Assembly (NCBI GenBank): GCA_027486585.1
Contig: JAIXOU010000003.1
Span: 53,535 to 117,534, forward strand
DNA from: Verrucomicrobiaceae bacterium
GTDB taxonomy: Bacteria; Verrucomicrobiota; Verrucomicrobiia; Verrucomicrobiales; Verrucomicrobiaceae
Length of the DNA stretch: 64,000 nt
Reading direction: 5' to 3'
The position numbers were made by a program, and so were the translations under genes. Numbering within the stretch: the stretch's first letter is position 1; every line of letters starts with the position of its first letter. Below, piece after piece: positions 27,650 to 36,888 of this stretch. Under the pieces are notes generated by a model. The model was given only the letters and a program-made list of their open reading frames with translations, did no database searches and was not told the origin of the DNA.

Positions 27650-27775
27650 TTACTGCAATGGAGTCGGACGCGAGGTCTGAAAGCCATAGGCCGGAATATT
27701 TCCTTTAGGGCTTTTGCAGGAAACGACGAAGAGAGAAGAGGCCACGATGAGGACGAGTGTGATGAGGATTTTCAT
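27650..27775 (-). CDS. Small predicted lipoprotein of 41 residues
   Basis: A short frame 49 bases downstream of pabB on the same strand. The product starts MKILITLVLIVASSLFVVSC: a charged start, a hydrophobic core and a lipobox VVSC with Cys20, followed by KSPKGNIPAYGFQ and a Pro/Thr tail. This is the layout of a bacterial prolipoprotein, processed by signal peptidase II to about 22 residues. No family is recognised. It resembles small entericidin-like lipoproteins in size only. A complementary plus-strand frame in the region is a shadow. Confidence 0.6.
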   Translation of the reverse strand: MKILITLVLIVASSLFVVSCKSPKGNIPAYGFQTSRPTPLQ

Positions 27776-27824
27776 GACTAGGAGTGACCGTGAGCGAAAT
27801 GACAGCAAACGCAAGTCGAAGCTA

Positions 27825-29099
27825 TTAGGACCATGCTTTCAAAAGGCCAGACGCCTTGTGCAGCGTTTCCTCCCATTCACGCTCGGGAATGCTGTCAGCG
27901 ACGATGCCGGAGCCGACATGAAAGCAAATCTGATCTTTATATTTGACGGCTGTGCGGATGGCAATGTTCCACTGGCTGGTGCCATCAAAAGCGAAGTAAC
28001 CTATAGCACCGGTATAGAGACCGCGCGGATGGGTTTCAAGCTCGCTGATGATTTCAAGTGCCCGTTTTTTCGGTGCACCACTGATACTGCCGCCTGGGAA
28101 ACAGGCGCGGAAGGCATGGGCGTGATTGATCTCAGGTCTTAAGGTGCCAGTGACGGTTGAAACGAGATGGTAGACCTGTGCAAAGCATTCGACACGCCAG
28201 AGATCAGGTGTCTGTACGCTACCGAACTCGCATACTTGGCCTAAATCATTCCTTTCAAGATCGGTAATCATGAGCAGTTCAGCGCGTTCTTTGTCGCAAG
28301 CAAGAAGATCGCGGGCTGATTGGGCATCCCGATGCAAATCATCGGCAAATCTGGGTCGTGTTCCTTTGATGGGTCGGGTGGTGATGTTGCGGCCTGACAT
28401 TTTGAGAAACAATTCAGGAGATGCTGAAAAGATGGTCGTCCCAGCCTGAGTCAAACAAGCAGCATATGGTGCCGGAGAGATTTGTCGGAGGCGCTCGTAA
28501 ACAGCGAGAATGCTGGCCTCTTCTGCCCAATGAGCTAGCCACGGATATGAAAGATTGACCTGATAAATATCCCCTGCGGTGATATAATGCTGGGCGGCTT
28601 TCACACGGCTCACAAATTCTTGTCGAGACACTAGTGGCTCAAAGGCAAGAGGAGTCATTGATGGCGCTGGAGAAATGAAACCAGACTTAGGCAGATCAAA
28701 ATGCCCCGTTTCAAACCAAGAACTAGAGGCATGATCATACTTTAGGACAGCTGGATAATGTCCGAGCTGAAAGAGTCCGTCAAAATTGACCCAGCCAAAC
28801 AATCCTCCCGTTGTTCCCTGTGTTTGGCCATTTTCAAGAGCCTCTACCACTTTAGACCAATCCTGATCAATGTGGCCAGATAGCAAAAAACTAGGCTGCG
28901 CGGTGAGATAGGAATAAGAACCCGGTTCAGCAGTGGCGCTATCTAGCCATATGAACCCTTCATATTCAGCTATTTGAGCGGCCAACTGAGAAGGAGTTAA
29001 GGCTAAAGTAATGGGAATCCAGCCGCTTTGACTCACGGGATCTTCCTCAGACGCAGCGGAAAGCTGAGCAAGAGAATGGGAGGAAGAGTTTTGGAGCAT
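27825..29099 (-). CDS. pabB: Aminodeoxychorismate synthase component I
   Basis: It makes 4-amino-4-deoxychorismate from chorismate for folate synthesis, with ammonia from a PabA-type partner not in this window. 424 residues. The chorismate-binding domain fills the C-terminal 260: AGDIYQVNLSYPW, SPELFLK, then RPIKGTRPR, where the Lys of the PIKGT motif marks PabB rather than TrpE. It ends with DLERNDLGQVC, FPGGSISGAPKKRALEII and GIVADSIPEREWEET. The start is the ATG at 29099; a shorter start cannot be excluded because the first 25 residues are unlike the family. Confidence 0.92.
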   Translation of the reverse strand: MLQNSSSHSLAQLSAASEEDPVSQSGWIPITLALTPSQLAAQIAEYEGFIWLDSATAEPGSYSYLTAQPSFLLSGHIDQDWSKVVEALENGQTQGTTGGLFGWVNFDGLFQLGHYPAVLKYDHASSSWFETGHFDLPKSGFISPAPSMTPLAFEPLVSRQEFVSRVKAAQHYITAGDIYQVNLSYPWLAHWAEEASILAVYERLRQISPAPYAACLTQAGTTIFSASPELFLKMSGRNITTRPIKGTRPRFADDLHRDAQSARDLLACDKERAELLMITDLERNDLGQVCEFGSVQTPDLWRVECFAQVYHLVSTVTGTLRPEINHAHAFRACFPGGSISGAPKKRALEIISELETHPRGLYTGAIGYFAFDGTSQWNIAIRTAVKYKDQICFHVGSGIVADSIPEREWEETLHKASGLLKAWS

Positions 29100-29150
29100 T
29101 GACAGTATGGAGTGTGGACCGTACCATACGATTTTCCTGCGGCAATCGGC

Positions 29151-30338
29151 ATGGCTTTCCCATTCTCCATTTTCAACGCTGATCGGGGCCGTGCAAGTCA
29201 GACGGCTCTTGGGATCTTATGCGCGCTTGTCCTCCTGCAAATGGGCTTAATGGCGCGCCTGTTATTGAAGGATGCTCCAATTGTCCCGAAAGAGCAGATT
29301 CCCGTAGCATCGTCAGGCTGGACTGCCCCGCCAGTGACGATCAGTCCACCTCCGGTGGGTCAGTTGGCTGCGTCCCCTGCTACTGCACCAGCGACTAGCG
29401 CCCCCACGCCAGGCTTTGGGCCTCCACCCATAGGTAGCTTTCAAGTTCCGACGGCACCTGCTCCAGCGCCCTCGTTTACCGCGCCACCAGCCTATTCAAA
29501 ACCTGCGGCAGCAATTCCGGCACCCGCGATAGCAAAGTCTGCTCCGGCGCCGAACAAAGGGAGCGATTCGGCATCCAATATGCCCTTAGCAGAAATGGTG
29601 GATCTAGCAAAACAAGTGCGTGGGCTAGGAGACATGCAGGGTGCTTTGGAAGTGCTGAAACGAGCTGATCTGCAATATCCGGCATCTCCAGAAGTGATGT
29701 CCGAGACGGCCCAGTGCTATGAGCAAATGGGTCTAGGAGAGAAAGCCTCGGCGCTGTGGAAGCAGCTGGCCAGCATGGATGCCGTGCGCTCGGCTGGCTT
29801 TGGTGACTTGGCCAAACGTAAGCTGCAGGCAACGACGGGCTTGGACACGGCCGTTGCTTCGACAAGTGACTTTGCGCCGAAGGTGTTATCTTTGGGCGCA
29901 TGTCAGGCCAATCGTGATCTCTCAGTCAGCAATGGAGAAAAAGTCGTTCTGCGAGTTCCCATTTTGCGTCAGGGTAATGCGGTAATCGATCCTTCACAGG
30001 TCGATATTGATGTGTATTTTTTTGACCGAGTGAATGGCGAGAAAGTTGCCCAAACCATTGCCGATGAACCGGTCTCCACCTGGGGTGCGTTGCCAGTGGA
30101 TTGGAGCGGTGTGGGTGAAGAGCCGCTCGATGTCGCCTATTTTCTGCCGGCACTGACGCCGGGTGAGATTGCAGCTCACGGACGCCGTTCCTATCACGGC
30201 TACGTGGTCCGCCTCTACTACCAGCATAAGCTTCAAGATGTCGCCGCCGAGCCGCGTGACCTTTTGGACTTTGGTTCACACTCTGCCCCGACCGTGCCGG
30301 GCGGCGTGAATCCGCTGCTTCCACCCGTAACGAACTGA
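29151..30338 (+). CDS. Membrane-anchored TPR-like protein with Pro/Ala-rich linker
   Basis: 395 residues from the ATG at 29151. One membrane helix (about residues 18-38, ALGILCALVLLQMGLMARL) is followed by 100 residues rich in Pro, Ala and Ser. A TPR-like helical section follows (AEMVDLAKQVRGLGDMQGAL, then SETAQCYEQMGLGEKASALW), and then a beta-rich C-terminal domain of 170 residues that I do not recognise. The gene ends 21 bases before the receiver/pseudokinase gene, so it is probably the first gene of that signalling operon. Confidence 0.8.
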   Translation: MAFPFSIFNADRGRASQTALGILCALVLLQMGLMARLLLKDAPIVPKEQIPVASSGWTAPPVTISPPPVGQLAASPATAPATSAPTPGFGPPPIGSFQVPTAPAPAPSFTAPPAYSKPAAAIPAPAIAKSAPAPNKGSDSASNMPLAEMVDLAKQVRGLGDMQGALEVLKRADLQYPASPEVMSETAQCYEQMGLGEKASALWKQLASMDAVRSAGFGDLAKRKLQATTGLDTAVASTSDFAPKVLSLGACQANRDLSVSNGEKVVLRVPILRQGNAVIDPSQVDIDVYFFDRVNGEKVAQTIADEPVSTWGALPVDWSGVGEEPLDVAYFLPALTPGEIAAHGRRSYHGYVVRLYYQHKLQDVAAEPRDLLDFGSHSAPTVPGGVNPLLPPVTN

Positions 30339-30359
30339 CGGCCTGCCCAGCAAGCCAAG

Positions 30360-32336
30360 ATGACCATTCTTTTTCTCGATTCTCAAACCACCACTCGTGC
30401 AGAACGCTCCAGTGCCCTTAGCCGTCAGCTCGATTGGGATGTCACCACAGTGGCATCCCTCGCCGAGGCCCGTGCCTGGCTGGCACAAACGAAGACGCTC
30501 GATCTCCTGATCACAGAAGCCATCATTGATGCGCAAAATAGTGGCTTCGACTTACGTGATGCTGCACTAGCTCGCTTTCCAGAAGCGCGTGTGCTTTTCA
30601 CCACACGTTATGATCTCAAAGGTTATGAGGCCAGCATCGCTGGCTGGCCAGTGCTACAGGACGCGCCTTATTCCGTTGGGAAGCTCATGATCAAAGCTCA
30701 GGCTGCTATGGAAAGTGCCGCGCCGACAGAGGCCTTACAAGCTGAGCCGCCTGCCTTTTTAGCATCAGGCACCATGCTAGGTAATTATCAGGTCCTGGAA
30801 AGGCTAACCTTAGAGAACGAATCTGAAACCTACCGCGCCATTCAAGTGACGGTGCAGCGCCCAGTGGCCTTGGTCTTGATGAGGCCTGAATTACTCAGTC
30901 AGTCTGATTTGGTCGAGAATTTTAAAGCGCGCGAACGCTTAAAAGCTTCCGTTTCACATCCTCGTATAGCACCGCTTTATGAGGCAGGATCGGTGAATGG
31001 TTACCTATTTTATACGCGTGAGTTACCGCGTGGCCGAAGCTTGGACGAGATCTATGAGGCGGGCGAGACCCTTTCAGAACGGCAAATCACGGAACTCATC
31101 TATGGCGTCGCTGAAGCGATGGATTATGCCGTCGAACGTGGCTGCAACCATCGTCGTCTGAATGAGCGTGACATTTTTATTGATGCTGAAAATCAAGCAA
31201 GCATCGTGAATGTGTTCCGCCCAGGCGATAGACGCACGCGTGATCCAAAAGAAGAAGTCGCAGCACTCATGCGCATGGTTGCACCCCTAGCTAGCGAAGG
31301 AAAAGCTCGAGGTCTGGTAACATCGCTCATTTCAGAATCTCGGGATTGGACTGGTATCTTGGAAGCTCTCGATGAAGTCCGTGATGCCATGCGAGATCGA
31401 TCGATCATGCGTCGGATCGAGAAAGAAGAAATCTCACCTCAAGGAACAAGCGGTGCCCCATGGTGGCTTTGGACAATCGCTATTGCCTCATTGTTTGTGG
31501 TTTTTGGACTTGGTAATTTTATTGGTAAAGTGACTCCGACAACGACCACGAAATTGTCGATTACGAGTCAGGAAATGATCGCTATTCCTGCTGGACCCTT
31601 TCAATATCAGAAGAAAGAACGACGTAACTTACCAGCTTTCTGGATCAGTCGCGATGAAGTGACCATCCATCAATATGCAGAGTTTTTAGCCGCGTTGAAG
31701 AAGCAACCGAACGCGAATTTCGATCATCCCGATCAACCGAAAACAAAGATCAGTCATACACCACCGAAGTGGGCTGAAACCTATGCCGCAGCCAAGGCAG
31801 GCAGCACCTTTAACGGCCAAGTCATGAGTCTAAACACTCCTGTTACTCAGGTGGATTGGTGGGATGCTTACGCCTATGCAAACTGGAAGGGTCAACGTCT
31901 TCCGACCGAAGAAGAATGGGAAAAAGCGGCTCGTGGCGATAAAGGTTTGCTCTTTCCCTGGGGAGATCAGTCTTCCAAAGACAACGCCAATCTGGGTGAT
32001 GATTATGACGCCAACGGCGCCAAGGGTGGAAACAAAGATGGTTATAATTTATGGGCACCCACGGACCGTACCTCTGAAGACATCAGTCCCTATGGCATCA
32101 GGGACATGGCGGGTAATGTCTCTGAGTGGACAGCTAGTGAGTTTAAGAATGAGCCGTGGCCCGCTCACCCCGATTACCCTGACTTGAGAGTTCCAGTCGT
32201 TCGCGGTGGCCACTTCGCTCTAAAAAGTTCTAACGATTTACTCACTGCACGTTTCTTTGCTGAATCAGCTAATGAAACAACCCTTGCGCGCGGTTTTAGA
32301 ACAGTGAGCGATGCGGCACCCGCAGGACGTAAATAA
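30360..32336 (+). CDS. Receiver-like / pseudokinase / membrane / FGE-like fusion protein
   Basis: 658 residues in four parts. Residues 1-115 resemble a response-regulator receiver, but the phosphoacceptor position reads LLITEAI, without Asp. Residues 140-345 follow a Ser/Thr protein kinase fold but lack the key residues: VALVLMRP replaces VAIK, HRRLNERDI replaces HRDLKPxN, and VNVFRP replaces DFG, so this is a pseudokinase. Residues 367-389 are a membrane helix (WWLWTIAIASLFVVFGLGNF). Residues 402-650 are an FGE/SUMF1 domain: IPAGPF, RDEVTIHQYAEFL, RLPTEEEWEKAARG, FPWGD, GIRDMAGNVSEW, RGGHF and RGFRT. It lacks the catalytic Cys pair, so it is probably a binding domain. The protein would link the outside to the cytoplasm, next to a two-component pair. 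Confidence 0.88.
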   Translation: MTILFLDSQTTTRAERSSALSRQLDWDVTTVASLAEARAWLAQTKTLDLLITEAIIDAQNSGFDLRDAALARFPEARVLFTTRYDLKGYEASIAGWPVLQDAPYSVGKLMIKAQAAMESAAPTEALQAEPPAFLASGTMLGNYQVLERLTLENESETYRAIQVTVQRPVALVLMRPELLSQSDLVENFKARERLKASVSHPRIAPLYEAGSVNGYLFYTRELPRGRSLDEIYEAGETLSERQITELIYGVAEAMDYAVERGCNHRRLNERDIFIDAENQASIVNVFRPGDRRTRDPKEEVAALMRMVAPLASEGKARGLVTSLISESRDWTGILEALDEVRDAMRDRSIMRRIEKEEISPQGTSGAPWWLWTIAIASLFVVFGLGNFIGKVTPTTTTKLSITSQEMIAIPAGPFQYQKKERRNLPAFWISRDEVTIHQYAEFLAALKKQPNANFDHPDQPKTKISHTPPKWAETYAAAKAGSTFNGQVMSLNTPVTQVDWWDAYAYANWKGQRLPTEEEWEKAARGDKGLLFPWGDQSSKDNANLGDDYDANGAKGGNKDGYNLWAPTDRTSEDISPYGIRDMAGNVSEWTASEFKNEPWPAHPDYPDLRVPVVRGGHFALKSSNDLLTARFFAESANETTLARGFRTVSDAAPAGRK

Positions 32337-32340
32337 TTGC

Positions 32341-32982
32341 ATGGCCACTAAACCAACCACCATCATGCTAGCCGATGACCATGCCGTGGTGCGTCAAGGC
32401 TTCCGCATGATCCTCGCTGCTCAGTGGGACATGGAAGTCGTCGCCGAAGTTTCTAATGGCCGTGAGGCGGTAGAGAAAGCCGAGGAACTCCAGCCTGATG
32501 TCTGTGTGATGGATGTGACGATGCCAGAGCTCAATGGCATTGAGGCGACTCGGCGGCTCACCAAAGTATCACCGAAGACACGCGTCTTAGCGCTCTCGAT
32601 GCATAAGGACAGCGTCTATGTGCGGGAGATCCTACGGGCTGGAGCAAAGGGCTATCTGCTCAAAGATAGCAGCGAGACAGACTTCTTGAAGGCCGTGCGG
32701 GCGATAGCCCAGGGTAAAGGCTATCTCAGCCCAGAAGTCAGTGATGCTGTTTTAGAGGATTACCGCAAACATGTCACTAACCCTATTGACCTGCTTTCCA
32801 CTCGTGAGCGTGAAGTGCTGCAAATGATTGCGGAGAGTAAGACGAATAAGGATATTGCCAATACTCTGAACTTGAGCGTTTACACCGTTGAAGCCCATCG
32901 CGGGCGCATCATGGAAAAGTTGAATTTGCACAGCATTGGTGAGCTTGTGCGTTTTTCTGTCCGCAATGGCTTGATCGATTGA
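32341..32982 (+). CDS. NarL/FixJ-type response regulator
   Basis: 213 residues from the ATG at 32341. The receiver (1-120) has the acidic pair in ADDHAVVRQG, phosphoacceptor D58 in VCVMDVTMPELNG, and Lys in GYLLKDSS. The LuxR-type HTH (145-208) runs from LSTREREVLQMIAESKTNKD to YTVEAHRGRIMEKL. Phosphorylation by the histidine kinase encoded next is the likely input. It starts 4 bases after the fusion gene's stop, so the genes are surely co-transcribed. Confidence 0.95.
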   Translation: MATKPTTIMLADDHAVVRQGFRMILAAQWDMEVVAEVSNGREAVEKAEELQPDVCVMDVTMPELNGIEATRRLTKVSPKTRVLALSMHKDSVYVREILRAGAKGYLLKDSSETDFLKAVRAIAQGKGYLSPEVSDAVLEDYRKHVTNPIDLLSTREREVLQMIAESKTNKDIANTLNLSVYTVEAHRGRIMEKLNLHSIGELVRFSVRNGLID

Positions 32983-33014
32983 GGCTTTAATTCGCCTAGC
33001 AAGGCCAACATCTA

Positions 33015-34325
33015 ATGACTTTTACGTTCTTTCGTATTACTCAAACCAACGTGTTACGCGGTCTAGCGCTAGGCTTTGTGTTGGTCATGGCATTACTCGG
33101 TGCAGCGGGTCTCATTGCGGTAAAACAGAGTCAGCGCATTCGGCAGAGCGTGGCGCAATTAGCAAGGGATCAACTGTTGATTGCTCGCCTGATACATGAT
33201 GTACAGATGGAGGAAAATGCCATGACAGAGGTGCTCCACCAGCTGGCTCAAGTTCAAGGCCAACTGCCAGACCACAGCGCGCTTTTGGAAGACTTGGATA
33301 AGAGTGATCGGCAGCTAGCACGGCTATCGCAGGAGGCTCAGGAGGCGGCTGGCCAAGAACTCTGGCAGGATCTAGAGGCTAGTTTCAGGTCATTCACGGA
33401 AGAGGTCCACCGCGTGCTGGAAACGAAGACAGCTGTGCCGAGAGAGAATTTAGAATCTTTGTTCAAGCATCATGACCATGTCGTAGATCTGGTGAACCAA
33501 CTCATCAAAGCAAGCTCCGAGCGCCTAGCCGCAGCGGAGCGTGAGATCGAACAGCAATCCAAGGATTTAGGCGATGATGCGGCGTTGCTTTTAGGGTCAA
33601 GTTTTATCCTGGCTGCTATCTGCGCTTTGCTCACTGTCGGCTTTGCGCGGCTGAGCATGCAGCGCATTCAGTGGCAATCGGAGGAACTCAATCGCGTCTC
33701 CTGGCACATGCTACAGACGCAAGAAGAAACGGCGCGGCGCTTTTCTCATGAACTTCATGACGAACTGGGTCAGTCACTCGCAGCGCTGCGCTCCAATTTG
33801 ACCAAGGGAGCCACACGTGACTTTGACGCGCTACGGGCGGACTGCCTGCATCTTGTGGATGAATCCATCACCAATGTGCGGGAACTGTCGCAACTTTTGC
33901 GACCTGTGATTCTAGATGACTTTGGCCTGGATGCTGGTCTGCGCTGGCTGAGTGAGAAATTTGGTCAGAGGGCGCGTGTCAGCGTTGAATACATCTCGAA
34001 TCTGACGGAGCGAGTGCAAAGCGAGACGGAAACGCATCTCTTTCGCATTGCCCAGGAGGCATTAACAAACATTGCACGCCACTCTCAAGCGACAGAGGTG
34101 CAGATAGTCTTGGAAAAAAACCCTTCCAAAGTCCGCCTGAGTGTTCAGGACAATGGTTGCGGCCTGCCGCATGAGCGCCTTGAATCTTCGACAAGCCTAG
34201 GACTGATTGGCATGAGAGCTCGCGCTCGTGAATGTGGCGGCACACTCGATCTTCAAATAGCACAGCCCAGTGGGCTGCGCATTGTCGTTGAGGTACCGCT
34301 GCGGCTGGTAGAAATGGAAGAGTAA
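33015..34325 (+). CDS. Membrane histidine kinase, HPK7 (NarX/DesK-like)
   Basis: 436 residues. Two membrane helices (about 14-36 and 190-213) enclose a helical extracytoplasmic sensor rich in charged residues, resembling a four-helix bundle. The dimerisation domain has FSHELHDELGQSLAALRS, with H248 as the phosphoacceptor of HisKA_3 kinases. The ATPase has the N box in RIAQEALTNIARHSQA, G1 in VQDNGCGLP and G2 in SLGLIGMRARARECGG. Partner of the response regulator just upstream (32-base gap). The signal is unknown. Confidence 0.94.
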   Translation: MTFTFFRITQTNVLRGLALGFVLVMALLGAAGLIAVKQSQRIRQSVAQLARDQLLIARLIHDVQMEENAMTEVLHQLAQVQGQLPDHSALLEDLDKSDRQLARLSQEAQEAAGQELWQDLEASFRSFTEEVHRVLETKTAVPRENLESLFKHHDHVVDLVNQLIKASSERLAAAEREIEQQSKDLGDDAALLLGSSFILAAICALLTVGFARLSMQRIQWQSEELNRVSWHMLQTQEETARRFSHELHDELGQSLAALRSNLTKGATRDFDALRADCLHLVDESITNVRELSQLLRPVILDDFGLDAGLRWLSEKFGQRARVSVEYISNLTERVQSETETHLFRIAQEALTNIARHSQATEVQIVLEKNPSKVRLSVQDNGCGLPHERLESSTSLGLIGMRARARECGGTLDLQIAQPSGLRIVVEVPLRLVEMEE

Positions 34326-34340
34326 AGGCAATGCCCGGCC

Positions 34341-35078
34341 CTATTTACCGCTAAAAAACGGTGCGCTAGAAAGAAGCCAAATACTGATGGTGTGGTTTTG
34401 TTCCCATTTGTCACCACCGCGTTTTTGGATGGTTTGCTCCATGAAGCCGACCTCTAAACGTGTGAATGGTGTCAACTTGCGACCAATACCAATGAAAGCA
34501 CGGTTTTGATCAAAGTTGTTCTTTTTGACGTTACCGCCAAAGTTAAAGAAGACTTCATCCCAAAGTGAAAGGTAGGTTTTTTTGTCCTGTGTCAGTGGGA
34601 TGCTGGTGCGCAGCATGTAACGGATGCGGTTCTCACCGCGCCAGTTGATGGTCTCTCCGCTAACCTTAGCCTGCTCTTCAATCCAGCGCTGTTCCAGGCG
34701 GACGCGATGCTGCCATTCAAGCCCGAAGAGATTCATTTTATAAACGGCTTGCTCCCAGATGCGGTGCTCGTCGAATTCATGAAGAGAGGGGAACTCACCA
34801 TAAGGGTAAGTTTTTACATAGCCATAGCCTGCGCTGACACTGAGTGTAGGACTGATGGTGTAATTGATACCGGGACGAATGAGTAGCTGCTGCCATTCAT
34901 TCCCCCAGTCTTCTCTTCGATTTTGAATTTCAAGGTGGAGACCCCAGGGAGAATTCAACAGTGGATGATCGCCCACATAGTTCAGCCAGAGATGGTATTG
35001 GTCTGCATGTTGATCGGCTGCATGAGCACTTACGATGCTAGCAAGTGCGAGGCATAGATAAAGAAAACGGCTTTTCAT
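34341..35078 (-). CDS. DUF2490 outer-membrane-like protein
   Basis: 245 residues from the ATG at 35078, which gives a signal peptide MKSRFLYLCLALASIVSAHA; an upstream in-frame start would overlap the SulP gene. The mature part is beta-rich with alternating aromatic residues (YHLWLNYVG, LSVSAGYGYVKTYPYG, EWQHRVRLEQRW, RLEVGFMEQ) and matches DUF2490, a family of predicted outer-membrane barrels. It follows the SulP gene by 13 bases, so the two belong together and the barrel may pass the ion through the outer membrane. This is an inference. Confidence 0.8.
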   Translation of the reverse strand: MKSRFLYLCLALASIVSAHAADQHADQYHLWLNYVGDHPLLNSPWGLHLEIQNRREDWGNEWQQLLIRPGINYTISPTLSVSAGYGYVKTYPYGEFPSLHEFDEHRIWEQAVYKMNLFGLEWQHRVRLEQRWIEEQAKVSGETINWRGENRIRYMLRTSIPLTQDKKTYLSLWDEVFFNFGGNVKKNNFDQNRAFIGIGRKLTPFTRLEVGFMEQTIQKRGGDKWEQNHTISIWLLSSAPFFSGK

Positions 35079-35091
35079 GGAAGAAAATAGG

Positions 35092-36705
35092 TTAAGCATG
35101 AAGACGGGCTGCGTGCGGGTGAGCAGAAACAGGTTTAAACTCCTCAAGGCCAGCTAAATAAAGTTCACGATTTTCGAGTTTCCAATCTTGGGCGAGTTCT
35201 TCTAGCTTCTTGATCACACTGTGATCGATAAAACTAGCAGATGAAAGGTCCACCGTCACTTTTTTATGTGTGGACAGTGTTACGATCACACCACGTAAGC
35301 CTAACCAGTTACTGAAAATGGCGGCTTGTTCAATCTTGATGACGGGATGGTCACCAGACTCATCCACTGAAGATTTGTGACTGAAGAGGTTCGAGATGCC
35401 TACTTTACCAGCAATGACATGTAGAATCAGTTTCATTAAAATACCGACAGCTACTCCAATGAGAAGATCTGTGGCTAGGGTGGCGATCAAGGTGGTCACA
35501 AAGACGATCAGCTGACCTTTACCGACTTCTAACATGTGCATGAATTCTTTCGGCGAGGCTAGATTGTAGCCGGTGAACACGAGCATCGCTGCGAGCGCAG
35601 GAAGCGGTATCTTATTTAGCAGGAAAGGCACGCTAGCTACCATGATGAGAAGGAAGGCACCGTGCCAAAAATTTGCCCAACGAGTGCGGGCACCGTTGCT
35701 TTTATTGGCTGAAGAACGGACAATTTCAGAGATCATGGGTAGGCCACCAATGCAGGATACCAGAGTATTGGCTGCGCCGACACCCAATAGGTCACGGCTC
35801 AGATTCGTGCGGCGCTGCCATGGGTCGAGTAAGTCGATAGCCTTTGCACTCAAGAGTGACTCCAGGCTACCGATGAGGGCAAACATAGCAATCCAGTAAA
35901 TACCTGTGCTGCTAGCGATGCGGGAGAAATCAGGGAAGGCAATGCCATCTGCCATGTTAAGGGGCAGACTGACCAAGAAAGCCGAATCTAGTTTCAAATA
36001 CATGCTCATGGGAATGCCATAAAGCAGCGCCCAAACAGGGCCAGGAATCAGCTGAACGATGCCCACTTTGATCCAGGGACGCAGGAAGAGAATGGCCAGA
36101 CAGCCCAGACCGACGATGGCTGCACTAACATTCATATGGCTGATGCTATCGGGGATTTTGCCGAGAAGTTCAAAGGCCTCACCGTGGGGATGAAGAGCCT
36201 TGATAGATTTCCCCAAAAGCATGACGTGCACCTGTTTGGAAATGATGATGACGCCGATTGCTGCAAGCATGCCATGCACGGCGGCGACTGGGAAAAACTC
36301 GGCCAACTTGCCCATTTTGAATAGGCCAAAAAGCATCTGGATGACACCCGCAACGACGCCCACGGCTAACATGCAGCGGTAGCCTACCTGGTCGGGCTCA
36401 CCTGGGACGGTGCTGAAAGCAGCCACAGTTCCCAGGACGATCGCGATCATGCCTGCCGCTGGACCTTTGATGGTCAATTCAGAATCACTCAAAAAGGTGG
36501 CCAGCAGCCCACCGACAATGGCTGTGAAAATACCTGCAATGGGTGGACAGCCGCTAGCTTTTGAAATGGCGAGGCAAAGTGGCAACGCGATCAGGAAGAC
36601 CAAGAATCCTGAGAGGATATCCTTGCTGAAGTAAGTTCGGAAGCCAGCTAGGTTACCGACGGGTGTCGGTCCTTCGGGCTTTGAGGTGGGTGCGGGTGCA
36701 GACAT
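35092..36705 (-). CDS. SulP-family anion transporter with STAS domain
   Basis: 537 residues. The N-terminal two thirds form the SulP membrane core: [54 protein letters not shown], and [19 protein letters not shown] in the later core. A shorter C-terminal STAS-like section follows ([33 protein letters not shown], about 465-515). SulP proteins carry sulfate, bicarbonate or other anions with Na+ or H+. The divergent dabA-type locus 184 bases away makes bicarbonate the likely cargo. That is context, not sequence. Confidence 0.92.
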   Translation of the reverse strand: MSAPAPTSKPEGPTPVGNLAGFRTYFSKDILSGFLVFLIALPLCLAISKASGCPPIAGIFTAIVGGLLATFLSDSELTIKGPAAGMIAIVLGTVAAFSTVPGEPDQVGYRCMLAVGVVAGVIQMLFGLFKMGKLAEFFPVAAVHGMLAAIGVIIISKQVHVMLLGKSIKALHPHGEAFELLGKIPDSISHMNVSAAIVGLGCLAILFLRPWIKVGIVQLIPGPVWALLYGIPMSMYLKLDSAFLVSLPLNMADGIAFPDFSRIASSTGIYWIAMFALIGSLESLLSAKAIDLLDPWQRRTNLSRDLLGVGAANTLVSCIGGLPMISEIVRSSANKSNGARTRWANFWHGAFLLIMVASVPFLLNKIPLPALAAMLVFTGYNLASPKEFMHMLEVGKGQLIVFVTTLIATLATDLLIGVAVGILMKLILHVIAGKVGISNLFSHKSSVDESGDHPVIKIEQAAIFSNWLGLRGVIVTLSTHKKVTVDLSSASFIDHSVIKKLEELAQDWKLENRELYLAGLEEFKPVSAHPHAARLHA

Positions 36706-36785
36706 GAGGGCAGTATTGGTGAGGGTTATTCTGAACGTTAATATTGACGCTCAGACTTCAAAGAAAATACATCCCATCGGCAGGT

Positions 36786-36809
36786 TATAATAAACCCCAG
36801 ATCAGGGGT
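36786..36809 (+). promoter_or_regulatory. Divergent intergenic region: TATAAT and 16-base palindrome
   Basis: Between sulP and dabA are a TATAAT (36786-36791, plus strand, no good -35) and a palindrome ACCCC-AGATCA-GGGGT (36794-36809). A LysR-type or other dimeric regulator could bind between the divergent genes. Support is modest. Confidence 0.3.
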
Positions 36810-36888
36810 ACTTCTCTTCAGGGCCGTAATACCCCCCGTGGACGGGATGGCGCAGAGGCTGTAGGCAGTGTTCATTAGGCATTACTAA

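Noticed and set aside
27714..28142. Plus-strand open frame of 142 codons
   Set aside because: Opposite pabB and the small lipoprotein gene, with no recognisable domain.
36744..36772. TTGACG with a weak -10 before dabA
   Set aside because: The -10 candidates at 16-18 bases (AATACA, ATACAT, TACATC) match poorly.
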